This document shows, one piece after another, positions 1 through 14,719 of a stretch of DNA of 64,000 bases; position 1 is the first letter of the stretch, and the number at the start of each line of letters is the position of its first letter. The notes under the pieces are model-generated. The model ran no database searches. It saw nothing but the letters and a program-made list of their open reading frames with translations, and had not been told where the DNA came from. Both the position numbers and the translations under genes were made by a program. Location of the stretch: the NCBI RefSeq assembly GCF_051020765.1, contig NW_027469219.1, forward strand, positions 62,001-126,000. The letters run 5' to 3'. Source of the DNA: Lasioglossum baleicum. Taxonomy: Eukaryota > Arthropoda > Insecta > Hymenoptera > Halictidae.

Positions 1-3000
1 TAACGCATAACGCATAACGCATAACGCATAACGCATAACGCATAACGCATAACGCATAACGCATAACGCATAACGCATAACGCACAACGCACAACGCATA
101 ACGCATAACGCATAACGCATAACGCATGACGCATAACGCATAACGCATAACTCATAACGCATAACGCATAACGCATCGCGCTTAACGCATAACGCATATC
201 GCATAACGCATGACGCATAACGCTTAACGAATAACGCATAACGCATAACACATTACGCATAACGCATAACACATAACGCATAACGCATAACGCATAACGC
301 ATAACGCATAACGCATAACGCATAACGCATAACGCATAACGCATAACGCATAACGCATAACGCATAACGCATAACGCATAACGCATAACGCATAACGCAT
401 AACGCATAACGCATAACGCATAACGCATAACGCATAACGCATAACGCATAACGCATAACGCATAACGCATAACGCATAACGCATAACGCATAACGCATAA
501 CGCATAACGCATAACGCATAACGCATAACGCATAACGCATAACGCATAACGCATAACGCATAACGCATAACGCATAACGCATAACGCATAACGCATAACG
601 CATAACGCATAACGCATAACGCATAACGCATAACGCATAACGCGTAACGCATAACGCATGACGCATAACGCATAACGCATAACGCATAACGCATAACGCA
701 TAACTCATAACGCATAACGCATAACGCATCGCGCATAACGCATAACGCATATCGCATAGCGCATGACGCATAACGCTTAACGAATAACGCATAACGCATA
801 ACACATTACGCATAACGCATAACACATAACGCATAACGCATAACGCATAACGCATAACGCATAACGCATAACGCATAACGCATAACGCATAACGCATAAC
901 GCATAACGCACAACGCATAACGCATAACGCATAACGCATAACGCATAACGCATAACGCATAACGCATAACGCATAACGCATAACGCATAACGCATAACGC
1001 ATAACGCATAACGCATAACGCATAACGCATAACGCATAACGCATAACGCATAACGCATAACGCATAACGCGTAACGCATAACGCATGACGCATAACGCAT
1101 AACGCATAACGCATAACGCATAACGCATAACTCATAACGCATAACGCATAACGCATAACGCGTAACGCATAACGCATGACGCATAACGCATAACGCATAA
1201 CGCATAACGCATAACGCATAACTCATAACGCATAACGCATAACGCATCGCGCATAACGCATAACGCATATCGCATAGCGCATGACGCATAACGCTTAACG
1301 AATAACGCATAACGCATAACACATTACGCATAACGCATAACACATAACGCATAACGCATAACGCATAACGCATAACGCATAACGCATAACGCATAACGCA
1401 TAACGCATAACGCATAACGCATAACGCACAACGCATAACGCATAACGCATAACGCATAACGCATAACGCATTACGCATAACGCATAACGCACAACGCATA
1501 ACGCATAACGCATAACGCATAACGCATAACGCATAACGCATAACGCATAACGCATAACGCATAACGCATAACGCATAACGCATAACGCATAACGCATAAC
1601 GCACAACGCATAACGCATAACGCATAACGCATAACGCATAACGCATAACGCATAACGCACAACGCACAACGCATAACGCATAACGCATAACGCATAACGC
1701 ATAACGCATAACGCATAACGCATAACGCATAACGCATAACGCATAACGCATAACGCATAACGCATAACGCATAACGCATAACGCATAACGCATAACGCAT
1801 AACGCATAACGCATAACGCATAACGCATAACGCATAACGCATAACGCATTACTCATAACGCATAACGCATAACTCATAACGCATAACGCATAACGCATCG
1901 CGCATAACGCATAACGCATATCGCATAGCGCATGACGCATAACGCTTAACGAATAACGCATAACGCATAACACATTACGCATAACGCATAACACATAACG
2001 CATAACGCATAACGCATAACGCATAACGCATAACGCATAACGCATAACGCATAACGCATAACGCATAACGCATAACGCATAACGCATAACGCATAACGCA
2101 TAACGCATAACGCATAACGCATAACGCATAACGCATAACGCATAACGCATAACGCATAACGCATAACGCATAACGCATAACGCATAACGCATAACGCATA
2201 ACGCATAACGCATAACGCATAACGCATAACGCACAACGCATAACGCATAACGCATAACGCATAACGCATAACGCATAACGCATAACGCATAACGCATAAC
2301 GCATAACGCATAACGCATAACGCACAACGCACAACGCATAACGCATAACGCATAACGCATAACGCATGACGCATAACGCATAACGCATAACTCATAACGC
2401 ATAACGCATAACGCATCGCGCTTAACGCATAACGCATATCGCATAACGCATGACGCATAACGCTTAACGAATAACGCATAACGCATAACACATTACGCAT
2501 AACGCATAACACATAACGCATAACGCATAACGCATAACGCATAACGCATAACGCATAACGCATAACGCATAACGCATAACGCATAACGCATAACGCATAA
2601 CGCATAACGCATAACGCATAACGCATAACGCATAACGCATAACGCATAACGCATAACGCATAACGCATAACGCATAACGCATAACGCATAACGCATAACG
2701 CATAACGCATAACGCATAACGCATAACGCATAACGCATAACGCATAACGCATAACGCATAACGCATAACGCATAACGCATAACGCATAACGCATAACGCA
2801 TAACGCATAACGCATAACGCATAACGCATAACGCATAACGCATAACGCATAACGCATAACGCATAACGCATAACGCATAACGCATAACGCATAACGCATA
2901 ACGCATGACGCATAACGCATAACGCATAACGCATAACGCATAACGCATAACTCATAACGCATAACGCATAACGCATCGCGCATAACGCATAACGCATATC

Positions 3001-3708
3001 GCATAGCGCATGACGCATAACGCTTAACGAATAACGCATAACGCATAACACATTACGCATAACGCATAACACATAACGCATAACGCATAACGCATAACGC
3101 ATAACGCATAACGCATAACGCATAACGCATAACGCATAACGCATAACGCATAACGCACAACGCATAACGCATAACGCATAACGCATAACGCATAACGCAT
3201 AACGCATAACGCATAACGCATAACGCATAACGCATAACGCATAACGCATAACGCATAACGCATAACGCATAACGCATAACGCATAACGCATAACGCATAA
3301 CGCGTAACGCATAACGCATGACGCATAACGCATAACGCATAACGCATAACGCATAACGCATAACTCATAACGCATAACGCATAACGCATAACGCATAACG
3401 CATAACGCATAACGCATAACGCATAACGCATAACGCATAACGCATAACGCATAACGCATAACGCATAACGCATAACGCATAACGCATAACGCATAACGCA
3501 TAACGCATAACGCATAACGCATAACGCGTAACGCATAACGCATGACGCATAACGCATAACGCATTACGCATAACGCATAACGCACAACGCATAACGCATA
3601 ACGCATAACGCATAACGCATAACGCATAACGCATAACGCACAACGCACAACGCATAACGCATAACGCATAACGCATAACGCATAACGCATAACGCATAAC
3701 GCATAACG
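1..3708. repeat. Block 1: T1 repeated every 518-651 bp
   Basis: Six headed T1 cassettes, at 174, 727, 1245, 1896, 2414 and 2974, dominate the block. Single and double cacaacg units are between them. The doublet at 83-96, the catgacg at 125 and the T1 at 174 all recur exactly 2,240 bp (320 units) later, at 2323, 2365 and 2414. Both T1 copies of that pair share cttaacg in unit 2 and a consensus unit 5, unlike the T1 copies between them. The block is cut by the window start. Confidence 0.85.
174..271. repeat. T1 marker cassette (98 bp, 14 units), first copy and family list
   Basis: T1 is the commonest cassette. Its non-consensus units are: 1 catcgcg, 4 catatcg, 5 catagcg, 6 catgacg, 8 cttaacg, 9 aataacg, 11 cataaca, 12 cattacg and 14 cataaca. 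Unit 2 is cataacg or cttaacg. It is usually preceded two or three units upstream by cataact. Copies with the catcgcg head start at 174, 727, 1245, 1896, 2414, 2974, 4857, 5193, 5739, 6887, 7909, 8238, 8819, 9981, 10534, 10898, 11668, 12228, 12592, 13747, 14069, 15063, 16967, 17310, 17870, 19096, 20167, 20496, 21056, 22106, 22673, 23058, 24514, 25340, 28812, 29148, 33306, 33656, 34461, 34811, 37422, 38458, 41993, 42791, 43141, 48188, 53957 and 61447. The copies at 174 and 2414 have consensus unit 5. Those at 9981, 11668 and 22106 have consensus unit 14. That at 29148 lacks unit 8. Those at 25340 and 41993 have one extra consensus unit. In 48188, 53957 and 61447 unit 8 is cttaaca. Confidence 0.93.
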
Positions 3709-6700
3709 CATAACACATTACGCATAACGCATAACACATAACGCATAACGCATAACGCATAACGCATAACGCATAACGCATAACGCATAACGCATAACGC
3801 ATAACGCATAACGCATAACGCATAACGCACAACGCATAACGCATAACGCATAACGCATAACGCATAACGCATTACGCATAACGCATAACGCACAACGCAT
3901 AACGCATAACGCATAACGCATAACGCATAACGCATAACGCATAACGCATAACGCATAACGCATAACGCATAACGCATAACGCATAACGCATAACGCATAA
4001 CGCACAACGCACAACGCATAACGCATAACGCATAACGCATAACGCATAACGCATAACGCATAACGCACAACGCACAACGCATAACGCATAACGCATAACG
4101 CATAACGCATAACGCATAACGCATAACGCATAACGCATAACGCATAACGCATAACGCATAACGCATAACGCATAACGCATAACGCATAACGCATAACGCA
4201 TAACGCATAACGCATAACGCATAACGCATAACGCATAACGCATAACGCATAACGCATAACGCATAACGCATAACGCATAACGCATAACGCATAACGCATA
4301 ACGCATAACGCATAACGCATAACGCATAACGCATAACGCATAACGCATAACGCATAACGCATAACGCATAACGCATAACGCATAACGCATATCGCATAAC
4401 GCATAACGCATAACGCATAACGCATAACGCATAACGCATAACGCCTAACGCATAACGCATAACGCATAACGCATAACGCGTAACGCGTAACGCATAACGC
4501 ATAACGCATAACGCGTAACGCATAGCTCATAACGCATAACGCATAACGCATAACGCATAACGCGTAACGCATAACGCGTAACGCATAACGCATAACGCAT
4601 AACGCATAACGCATAACGAATAACGCATAACGCATAACGCATAACGCATAACGCATAACGCATAACGCATAACGCATAACGCATAACGCATAACGCATAA
4701 CGCATAACGCATAACGCATAACGCATAACGCATAACGTATAACGCACAACGCATAACGCATAACGCATAACGCATAACGCATAACGCATAACGCATAACG
4801 CATAACGCATTACGCATAACGCATAACGCATAACTCATAACGCATAACGCATAACGCATCGCGCATAACGCATAACGCATATCGCATAGCGCATGACGCA
4901 TAACGCTTAACGAATAACGCATAACGCATAACACATTACGCATAACGCATAACACATAACGCATAACGCATAACGCATAACGCATAACGCATAACGCATA
5001 ACGCATAACGCATAACGCATAACGCATAACGCATAACGCATAACGCATAACGCATAACGCACAACGCATAACGCATAACGCATAACGCATAACGCATAAC
5101 GCATTACGCATAACGCATAACGCATAACGCATAACGCATAACGCATTACTCATAACGCATAACGCATAACTCATAACGCATAACGCATAACGCATCGCGC
5201 ATAACGCATAACGCATATCGCATAGCGCATGACGCATAACGCTTAACGAATAACGCATAACGCATAACACATTACGAATAACGCATAACACATAACGCAT
5301 AACGCATAACGCATAACGCATAACGCATAACGCATAACGCATAACGCATAACGCATAACGCATAACGCATAACGCATAACGCATAACGCATAACGCATAA
5401 CGCATAACGCATAACGCATAACGCATAACGCATAACGCATAACGCATAACGCATAACGCATAACGCATAACGCATAACGCATAACGCATAACGCATAACG
5501 CATAACGCATAACGCATAACGCATAACGCATAACGCACAACGCATAACGCATAACGCATAACGCATAACGCATAACGCATAACGCATAACGCATAACGCA
5601 TAACGCATAACGCATAACGCATAACGCATAACGCACAACGCACAACGCATAACGCATAACGCATAACGCATAACGCATAACGCATAACGCATGACGCATA
5701 ACGCATAACGCATAACTCATAACGCATAACGCATAACGCATCGCGCTTAACGCATAACGCATATCGCATAGCGCATGACGCATAACGCTTAACGAATAAC
5801 GCATAACGCATAACACATTACGCATAACGCATAACACATAACGCATAACGCATAACGCATAACGCATAACGCATAACGCATAACGCATAACGCATAACGC
5901 ATAACGCATAACGCATAACGCATAACGCATAACGCATAACGCATAACGCATAACGCATAACGCATAACGCATAACGCATAACGCATAACGCATAACGCAT
6001 AACGCATAACGCATAACGCATAACGCATAACGCATAACGCATAACGCATAACGCATAACGCATAACGCATAACGCATAACGCATAACGCATAACGCATAA
6101 CGCATAACGCATAACGCATAACGCATAACGCATAACGCATAACGCATAACGCATAACGCATAACGCATAACGCATAACGCATAACGCATAACGCATAACG
6201 CATAACGCATAACGCATAACGCATAACGCATAACGCATAACGCATAACGCATAACGCATAACGCATAACGCATAACGCATAACGCATAACGCATAACGCA
6301 TAACGCATAACGCATAACGCATAACGCATAACGCATAACGCATAACGCATAACGCATAACGCATAACGCATAACGCATAACGCATAACGCATAACGCATA
6401 ACGCATAACGCATAACGCATAACGCATATCGCATAACGCATAACGCATAACGCATAACGCATAACGCATAACGCATAACGCCTAACGCATAACGCATAAC
6501 GCATAACGCATAACGCGTAACGCGTAACGCATAACGCATAACGCATAACGCGTAACGCATAGCTCATAACGCATAACGCATAACGCATAACGCATAACGC
6601 GTAACGCATAACGCGTAACGCATAACGCATAACGCATAACGCATAACGCATAACGAATAACGCATAACGCATAACGCATAACGCATAACGCATAACGCAT

Positions 6701-9700
6701 AACGCATAACGCATAACGCATAACGCATAACGCATAACGCATAACGCATAACGCATAACGCATAACGCACAACGCACAACGCATAACGCATAACGCATAA
6801 CGCATAACGCATAACGCATAACGCATAACGCATAACGCATGACGCATAACGCATAACGCATAACTCATAACGCATAACGCATAACGCATCGCGCTTAACG
6901 CATAACGCATATCGCATAGCGCATGACGCATAACGCTTAACGAATAACGCATAACGCATAACACATTACGCATAACGCATAACACATAACGCATAACGCA
7001 TAACGCATAACGCATAACGCATAACGCATAACGCATAACGCATAACGCATAACGCATAACGCATAACGCATAACGCATAACGCATAACGCATAACGCATA
7101 ACGCATAACGCATAACGCATAACGCATAACGCATAACGCATAACGCATAACGCATAACGCATAACGCATAACGCATAACGCATAACGCATAACGCATAAC
7201 GCATAACGCATAACGCATAACGCATAACGCATAACGCATAACGCATAACGCATAACGCATAACGCATAACGCATAACGCATAACGCATAACGCATAACGC
7301 ATAACGCATAACGCATAACGCATAACGCATAACGCATAACGCATAACGCATAACGCATAACGCATAACGCATAACGCATAACGCATAACGCATAACGCAT
7401 AACGCATAACGCATAACGCATAACGCATAACGCATAACGCATAACGCATAACGCATAACGCATAACGCATAACGCATAACGCATAACGCATAACGCATAA
7501 CGCCTAACGCATAACGCATAACGCATAACGCATAACGCGTAACGCGTAACGCATAACGCATAACGCATAACGCGTAACGCATAGCTCATAACGCATAACG
7601 CATAACGCATAACGCGTAACGCATAACGCGTAACGCATAACGCATAACGCATAACGCATAACGCATAACGAATAACGCATAACGCATAACGCATAACGCA
7701 TAACGCATAACGCATAACGCATAACGCATAACGCATAACGCATAACGCATAACGCATAACGCATAACGCATAACGCATAACGCATAACGCATAACGTATA
7801 ACGCACAACGCATAACGCATAACGCATAACGCATAACGCATAACGCATAACGCATAACGCATTACGCATAACGCATAACGCATAACTCATAACGCATAAC
7901 GCATAACGCATCGCGCATAACGCATAACGCATATCGCATAGCGCATGACGCATAACGCTTAACGAATAACGCATAACGCATAACACATTACGCATAACGC
8001 ATAACACATAACGCATAACGCATAACGCATAACGCATAACGCATAACGCATAACGCATAACGCATAACGCATAACGCATAACGCATAACGCATAACGCAT
8101 AACGCACAACGCATAACGCATAACGCATAACGCATAACGCATAACGCATTACGCATAACGCATAACGCATAACGCATAACGCATAACGCATTACTCATAA
8201 CGCATAACGCATAACTCATAACGCATAACGCATAACGCATCGCGCATAACGCATAACGCATATCGCATAGCGCATGACGCATAACGCTTAACGAATAACG
8301 CATAACGCATAACACATTACGCATAACGCATAACACATAACGCATAACGCATAACGCATAACGCATAACGCATAACGCATAACGCATAACGCATAACGCA
8401 TAACGCATAACGCATAACGCATAACGCATAACGCATAACGCATAACGCATAACGCATAACGCATAACGCATAACGCATAACGCATAACGCATAACGCATA
8501 ACGCATAACGCATAACGCATAACGCATAACGCATAACGCATAACGCATAACGCATAACGCATAACGCATAACGCATAACGCATAACGCATAACGCATAAC
8601 GCATAACGCACAACGCATAACGCATAACGCATAACGCATAACGCATAACGCATAACGCATAACGCATAACGCATAACGCATAACGCATAACGCATAACGC
8701 ATAACGCATAACGCACAACGCACAACGCATAACGCATAACGCATAACGCATAACGCATAACGCATAACGCATGACGCATAACGCATAACGCATAACTCAT
8801 AACGCATAACGCATAACGCATCGCGCTTAACGCATAACGCATATCGCATAGCGCATGACGCATAACGCTTAACGAATAACGCATAACGCATAACACATTA
8901 CGCATAACGCATAACACATAACGCATAACGCATAACGCATAACGCATAACGCATAACGCATAACGCATAACGCATAACGCATAACGCATAACGCATAACG
9001 CATAACGCATAACGCATAACGCATAACGCATAACGCATAACGCATAACGCATAACGCATAACGCATAACGCATAACGCATAACGCATAACGCATAACGCA
9101 TAACGCATAACGCATAACGCATAACGCATAACGCATAACGCATAACGCATAACGCATAACGCATAACGCATAACGCATAACGCATAACGCATAACGCATA
9201 ACGCATAACGCATAACGCATAACGCATAACGCATAACGCATAACGCATAACGCATAACGCATAACGCATAACGCATAACGCATAACGCATAACGCATAAC
9301 GCATAACGCATAACGCATAACGCATAACGCATAACGCATAACGCGTAACGCGTAACGCATAACGCATGACGCATAACGCATAACGCATAACGCATAACGC
9401 ATAACGCATAACGCATAACGCATAACGCATAACGCATAACGCATAACGCATAACGCATAGCCCATAACGCATAACGCATAACGCATAACGCATAACGCAT
9501 AACGCATAACGCATAACGCATAACGCATAACGCATAACGCATAACGCATAACGCATAACGCATAACGCATAACGCATAACGCATAACGCATAACGCATAA
9601 CGCATAACGCATAACGCATAACGCATAACGCATAACGCATAACGCATAACGCATAACGCATAACGCATAACGCATAACGCATAACGCATAACGCATAACG

Positions 9701-9756
9701 CATAACGCATAACGCATAACGCATAACGCATAACGCATAACGCATAACGCATAACG
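3709..9756. repeat. Block 2: left copy of the long segmental duplication
   Basis: In order: T1 tail 3709, T6a 4444, T1 4857, T1 5193, T1 5739, T6a 6481, T1 6887, T6a 7503, T1 7909, T1 8238, T1 8819. The same order occurs from 15826 with distances that differ by whole units. Similarity continues through T2 9757, T1 9981, T1 10534, T1 10898 and the T2 tails at 11024 and 11108. Pure stretches lie at 5837-6424 (588 bp) and 6985-7502 (518 bp). Confidence 0.85.
4444..4527. repeat. T6a cluster (84 bp: cctaacg to catagct), first copy and list
   Basis: The cluster starts with cctaacg and ends with cgtaacg plus catagct. Two adjacent cgtaacg units lie inside. Each cgtaacg next to a consensus unit creates ACGCGT, an MluI site; catagct creates AGCT. 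Copies start at 4444, 6481, 7503, 16554, 18690 and 19761; in all six the distance from cctaacg to catagct is 77 bp. More cgtaacg units, an aataacg and often a tataacg-cacaacg pair follow. The paired sets 4444/6481/7503 and 16554/18690/19761 are part of the long segmental duplication. Confidence 0.92.
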
Positions 9757-9889
9757 CTTAACGCATAACGCATAACGCATAAAGCATTACGCATAACGGA
9801 TAACGCATGACGCATAACGAATAACCCATAACGCATAACGCATAACGCATAAAGCATAGCCCATAACGCATAACGCATAACGCATTTCG
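9757..9889. repeat. T2 cassette, full form (133 bp, 19 units), first copy and list
   Basis: Non-consensus units are: 1 cttaacg, 4 cataaag, 5 cattacg, 7 gataacg, 8 catgacg, 10 aataacc, 14 cataaag, 15 catagcc and 19 catttcg. Full copies start at 9757, 11444, 21882, 26418, 27076, 27489, 30618, 31276, 32116, 37842, 39270 and 40334, so the full form is confined to 9.7-40.5 kb. A copy from unit 10 onward lies at 40628-40697. Where T1 follows at short range (9981, 11668, 22106) the distance from T2 start to T1 start is 224 bp each time. Confidence 0.92.
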
Positions 9890-11023
9890 CATAACGCATA
9901 ACGCATAACGCATAACGCATAACGCATAACGCATTACGCATAACGCATAACGCATAACTCATAACGCATAACGCATAACGCATCGCGCATAACGCATAAC
10001 GCATATCGCATAGCGCATGACGCATAACGCTTAACGAATAACGCATAACGCATAACACATTACGCATAACGCATAACGCATAACGCATAACGCATAACGC
10101 ATAACGCATAACGCATAACGCATAACGCATAACGCATAACGCATAACGCATAACGCATAACGCATAACGCATAACGCATAACGCATAACGCATAACGCAT
10201 AACGCATAACGCATAACGCATAACGCATAACGCATAACGCATAACGCATAACGCATAACGCATAACGCATAACGCATAACGCATAACGCATAACGCATAA
10301 CGCATAACGCATAACGCATAACGCATAACGCATAACGCATAACGCATAACGCATAACGCACAACGCATAACGCATAACGCATAACGCATAACGCATAACG
10401 CATAACGCATAACGCATTACGCATAACGCATAACGCACAACGCATAACGCATAACGCATAACGCATAACGCATAACGCATAACGCATTACGCATAACGCA
10501 TAACGCATAACTCATAACGCATAACGCATAACGCATCGCGCATAACGCATAACGCATATCGCATAGCGCATGACGCATAACGCTTAACGAATAACGCATA
10601 ACGCATAACACATTACGCATAACGCATAACACATAACGCATAACGCATAACGCATAACGCATAACGCATAACGCATAACGCATAACGCATAACGCATAAC
10701 GCATAACGCATAACGCATAACGCACAACGCATAACGCATAACGCATAACGCATAACGCATAACGCATTACGCATAACGCATAACGCACAACGCATAACGC
10801 ATAACGCATAACGCATAACGCATAACGCATAACGCATAACGCATAACGCATTACGCATAACGCATAACGCATAACTCATAACGCATAACGCATAACGCAT
10901 CGCGCATAACGCATAACGCATATCGCATAGCGCATGACGCATAACGCTTAACGAATAACGCATAACGCATAACACATTACGCATAACGCATAACACATAA
11001 CGCATAACGCATAACGCATAACG

Positions 11024-11065
11024 CATAAAGCATAGCCCATAACGCATAACGCATAACGCATTTCG
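11024..11065. repeat. T2 tail (42 bp, 6 units), first copy and list
   Basis: Only the last six units of T2 are present: cataaag, catagcc, three consensus units, catttcg. Copies start at 11024, 11108, 12718, 12802, 23184, 23268, 26852, 28217, 31059, 32690, 39683, 40957 and 41580. A two-unit remnant without catttcg is at 37121-37134. The pairs 11024/11108, 12718/12802 and 23184/23268 are each 84 bp apart, with one cataaca between the members (11073, 12767, 23233), so they are copies of one duplicated block. Confidence 0.9.
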
Positions 11066-12885
11066 CATAACGCATAACACATAACGCATAACGCATAACG
11101 CATAACGCATAAAGCATAGCCCATAACGCATAACGCATAACGCATTTCGCATAACGCATAACGCATAACGCATAACGCATAACGCATAACGCATAACGCA
11201 TAACGCATAACGCATAACGCATAACGCATAACGCATAACGCATAACGCATAACGCATAACGCATAACGCATAACGCATAACGCATAACGCATAACGCATA
11301 ACGCATAACGCATAACGCATAACGCATAACGCATAACGCATAACGCATAACGCATAACGCATAACGCATAACGCATAACGCATAACGCATAACGCATAAC
11401 GCATAACGCATAACGCATAACGCATAACGCATAACGCATAACGCTTAACGCATAACGCATAACGCATAAAGCATTACGCATAACGGATAACGCATGACGC
11501 ATAACGAATAACCCATAACGCATAACGCATAACGCATAAAGCATAGCCCATAACGCATAACGCATAACGCATTTCGCATAACGCATAACGCATAACGCAT
11601 AACGCATAACGCATAACGCATTACGCATAACGCATAACGCATAACTCATAACGCATAACGCATAACGCATCGCGCATAACGCATAACGCATATCGCATAG
11701 CGCATGACGCATAACGCTTAACGAATAACGCATAACGCATAACACATTACGCATAACGCATAACGCATAACGCATAACGCATAACGCATAACGCATAACG
11801 CATAACGCATAACGCATAACGCATAACGCATAACGCATAACGCATAACGCATAACGCATAACGCATAACGCATAACGCATAACGCATAACGCATAACGCA
11901 TAACGCATAACGCATAACGCATAACGCATAACGCATAACGCATAACGCATAACGCATAACGCATAACGCATAACGCATAACGCATAACGCATAACGCATA
12001 ACGCATAACGCATAACGCATAACGCATAACGCATAACGCATAACGCATAACGCACAACGCATAACGCATAACGCATAACGCATAACGCATAACGCATAAC
12101 GCATAACGCATTACGCATAACGCATAACGCACAACGCATAACGCATAACGCATAACGCATAACGCATAACGCATAACGCATTACGCATAACGCATAACGC
12201 ATAACTCATAACGCATAACGCATAACGCATCGCGCATAACGCATAACGCATATCGCATAGCGCATGACGCATAACGCTTAACGAATAACGCATAACGCAT
12301 AACACATTACGCATAACGCATAACACATAACGCATAACGCATAACGCATAACGCATAACGCATAACGCATAACGCATAACGCATAACGCATAACGCATAA
12401 CGCATAACGCATAACGCACAACGCATAACGCATAACGCATAACGCATAACGCATAACGCATTACGCATAACGCATAACGCACAACGCATAACGCATAACG
12501 CATAACGCATAACGCATAACGCATAACGCATAACGCATAACGCATTACGCATAACGCATAACGCATAACTCATAACGCATAACGCATAACGCATCGCGCA
12601 TAACGCATAACGCATATCGCATAGCGCATGACGCATAACGCTTAACGAATAACGCATAACGCATAACACATTACGCATAACGCATAACACATAACGCATA
12701 ACGCATAACGCATAACGCATAAAGCATAGCCCATAACGCATAACGCATAACGCATTTCGCATAACGCATAACACATAACGCATAACGCATAACGCATAAC
12801 GCATAAAGCATAGCCCATAACGCATAACGCATAACGCATTTCGCATAACGCATAACGCATAACGCATAACGCATAACGCATAACG

Positions 12886-12906
12886 CATAAAGCTTAACGA
12901 ATAACG
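12886..12906. repeat. T3 cassette (21 bp, AAGCTT site), first copy and list
   Basis: Three units in fixed order: cataaag, cttaacg, aataacg. The junction of the first two makes AAGCTT, a HindIII site absent from the consensus array, so this cassette is a natural restriction landmark. Copies start at 12886, 23352, 27699, 28322, 31486, 32788, 39767 and 41055. Each lies 78-105 bp or so after a T2 tail or full T2. Confidence 0.9.
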
Positions 12907-13333
12907 CATAACGCATAACGCATAACGCATAACGCATAACGCATAACGCATAACGCATAACGCATAACGCATAACGCATAACGCATAACGCATAACGCAT
13001 AACGCATAACGCATAACGCATAACGCATAACGCATAACGCATAACGCATAACGCATAACGCATAACGCATAACGCATAACGCATAACGCATAACGCATAA
13101 CGCATAACGCATAACGCATAACGCATAACGCATAACGCATAACGCATAACGCATAACGCATAACGCATAACGCATAACGCATAACGCATAACGCATAACG
13201 CATAACGCATAACGCATAACGCATAACGCATAACGCATAACGCATAACGCATAACGCATAACGCATAACGCATAACGCATAACGCATAACGCATAACGCA
13301 TAACGCATAACGCATAACGCATAACGCATAACG

Positions 13334-13417
13334 CGTAACGCGTAACGCATAACGCGTAACGCGTAACGCGTAACGCGTAACGCATAACGCATGACGCATA
13401 ACGCGTAACGCATAGCT
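13334..13417. repeat. T6c cluster (84 bp, seven cgtaacg units), copy 1
   Basis: cgtaacg occurs at 13334, 13341, 13355, 13362, 13369, 13376 and 13404, with catgacg at 13390 and catagct at 13411. This is the densest group of ACGCGT sites in the window. Copies with the same internal spacing lie at 14636-14719 and 25081-25164. Confidence 0.92.
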
Positions 13418-14635
13418 CATAACGCATAACGCATAACGCATAACGCATAACGCGTAACGCATAACGCATAACGCATAACGCATAACGCATAACGCATAAC
13501 GCATAACGCATAACGCATAACGCATAACGCATAACGCGTAACGCATAACGCATGACGCATAACGCATAACGCATAACGCATAACGCATAACGCATAACTC
13601 ATAACGCATAACGCATAACGCATAACGCATAACGCATAACGCATAACGCATAACGCATAACGCATAACGCATAACGCATAACGCATAACGCATAACGCAT
13701 AACGCATAACGCATAACGCATAACGCATAACGCATAACGCATAACGCATCGCGCATAACGCATAACGCATATCGCATAGCGCATGACGCATAACGCTTAA
13801 CGAATAACGCATAACGCATAACACATTACGCATAACGCATAACACATAACGCATAACGCATAACGCATAACGCATAACGCATAACGCATAACGCATAACG
13901 CATAACGCATAACGCATAACGCACAACGCATAACGCATAACGCATAACGCATAACGCATAACGCATAACGCATAACGCATAACGCATAACGCATAACGCA
14001 TAACGCATAACGCATAACTCATAACGCATAACGCATAACGCATTACGCATAACGCATAACGCATAACGCATCGCGCATAACGCATAACGCATATCGCATA
14101 GCGCATGACGCATAACGCTTAACGAATAACGCATAACGCATAACACATTACGCATAACGCATAACACATAACGCATAACGCATAACGCATAACGCATAAC
14201 GCATAACGCATAACGCATAACGCATAACGCATAACGCATAACGCATAACGCATAACGCATAACGCATAACGCATAACGCATAACGCATAACGCATAACGA
14301 ATAACGCATAACGCATAACGCATAACGCATAACGCATAACGCATAACGCATAACGCATAACGCATAACGCATAACGCATAACGCATAACGCATAACGCAT
14401 AACGCATAACGCATAACGTATAACGCATAACGCATAACGCATAACGCATATCGCATAACGCATAACGCATAACGCATAACGCATAACGCATAACGCATAA
14501 CGCATAACGCATAACGCATAACGCATAACGCATAACGCATAACGCATAACGCATAACGCATAACGCATAACGCATAACGCATAACGCATAACGCATAACG
14601 CATAACGCATAACGCATAACGCATAACGCATAACG

Positions 14636-14719
14636 CGTAACGCGTAACGCATAACGCGTAACGCGTAACGCGTAACGCGTAACGCATAACGCATGACGCA
14701 TAACGCGTAACGCATAGCT
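14636..14719. repeat. T6c cluster, copy 2
   Basis: Same order and spacing as the cluster at 13334, exactly 1,302 bp (186 units) downstream. The matching offset of the first cgtaacg and of catagct shows that a block of about 1.3 kb was duplicated in register. Confidence 0.92.

Larger units (their letters stand above)
9757..12906. repeat. Block 3: 1,687-bp tandem duplication
   Basis: Copy 1 is T2 9757, T1 9981, T1 10534, T1 10898, T2 tails 11024 and 11108. Copy 2 is T2 11444, T1 11668, T1 12228, T1 12592, T2 tails 12718 and 12802. Distances between neighbours are 224, 553, 364, 126, 84 in copy 1 and 224, 560, 364, 126, 84 in copy 2, so they differ by one unit. In both, the first T1 lacks its last cataaca. 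Copy 2 ends with T3 at 12886. Confidence 0.9.

Noticed and set aside
174..271. T1 as a protein-binding box, promoter or replication origin
   Set aside because: Recurrence can be explained by block duplication. I recognise no known box (such as a CENP-B box), and no independent sequence evidence of function is present.
9757..9889. T2 as remnant of an inserted mobile element
   Set aside because: Every T2 unit is one or two bases from the consensus, the phase is kept, and there are no terminal repeats or target duplications.
12886..12906. Inverted repeat or terminator around AAGCTT
   Set aside because: The palindrome is only six bases at the junction of two variant units, with no longer stem and no T run.
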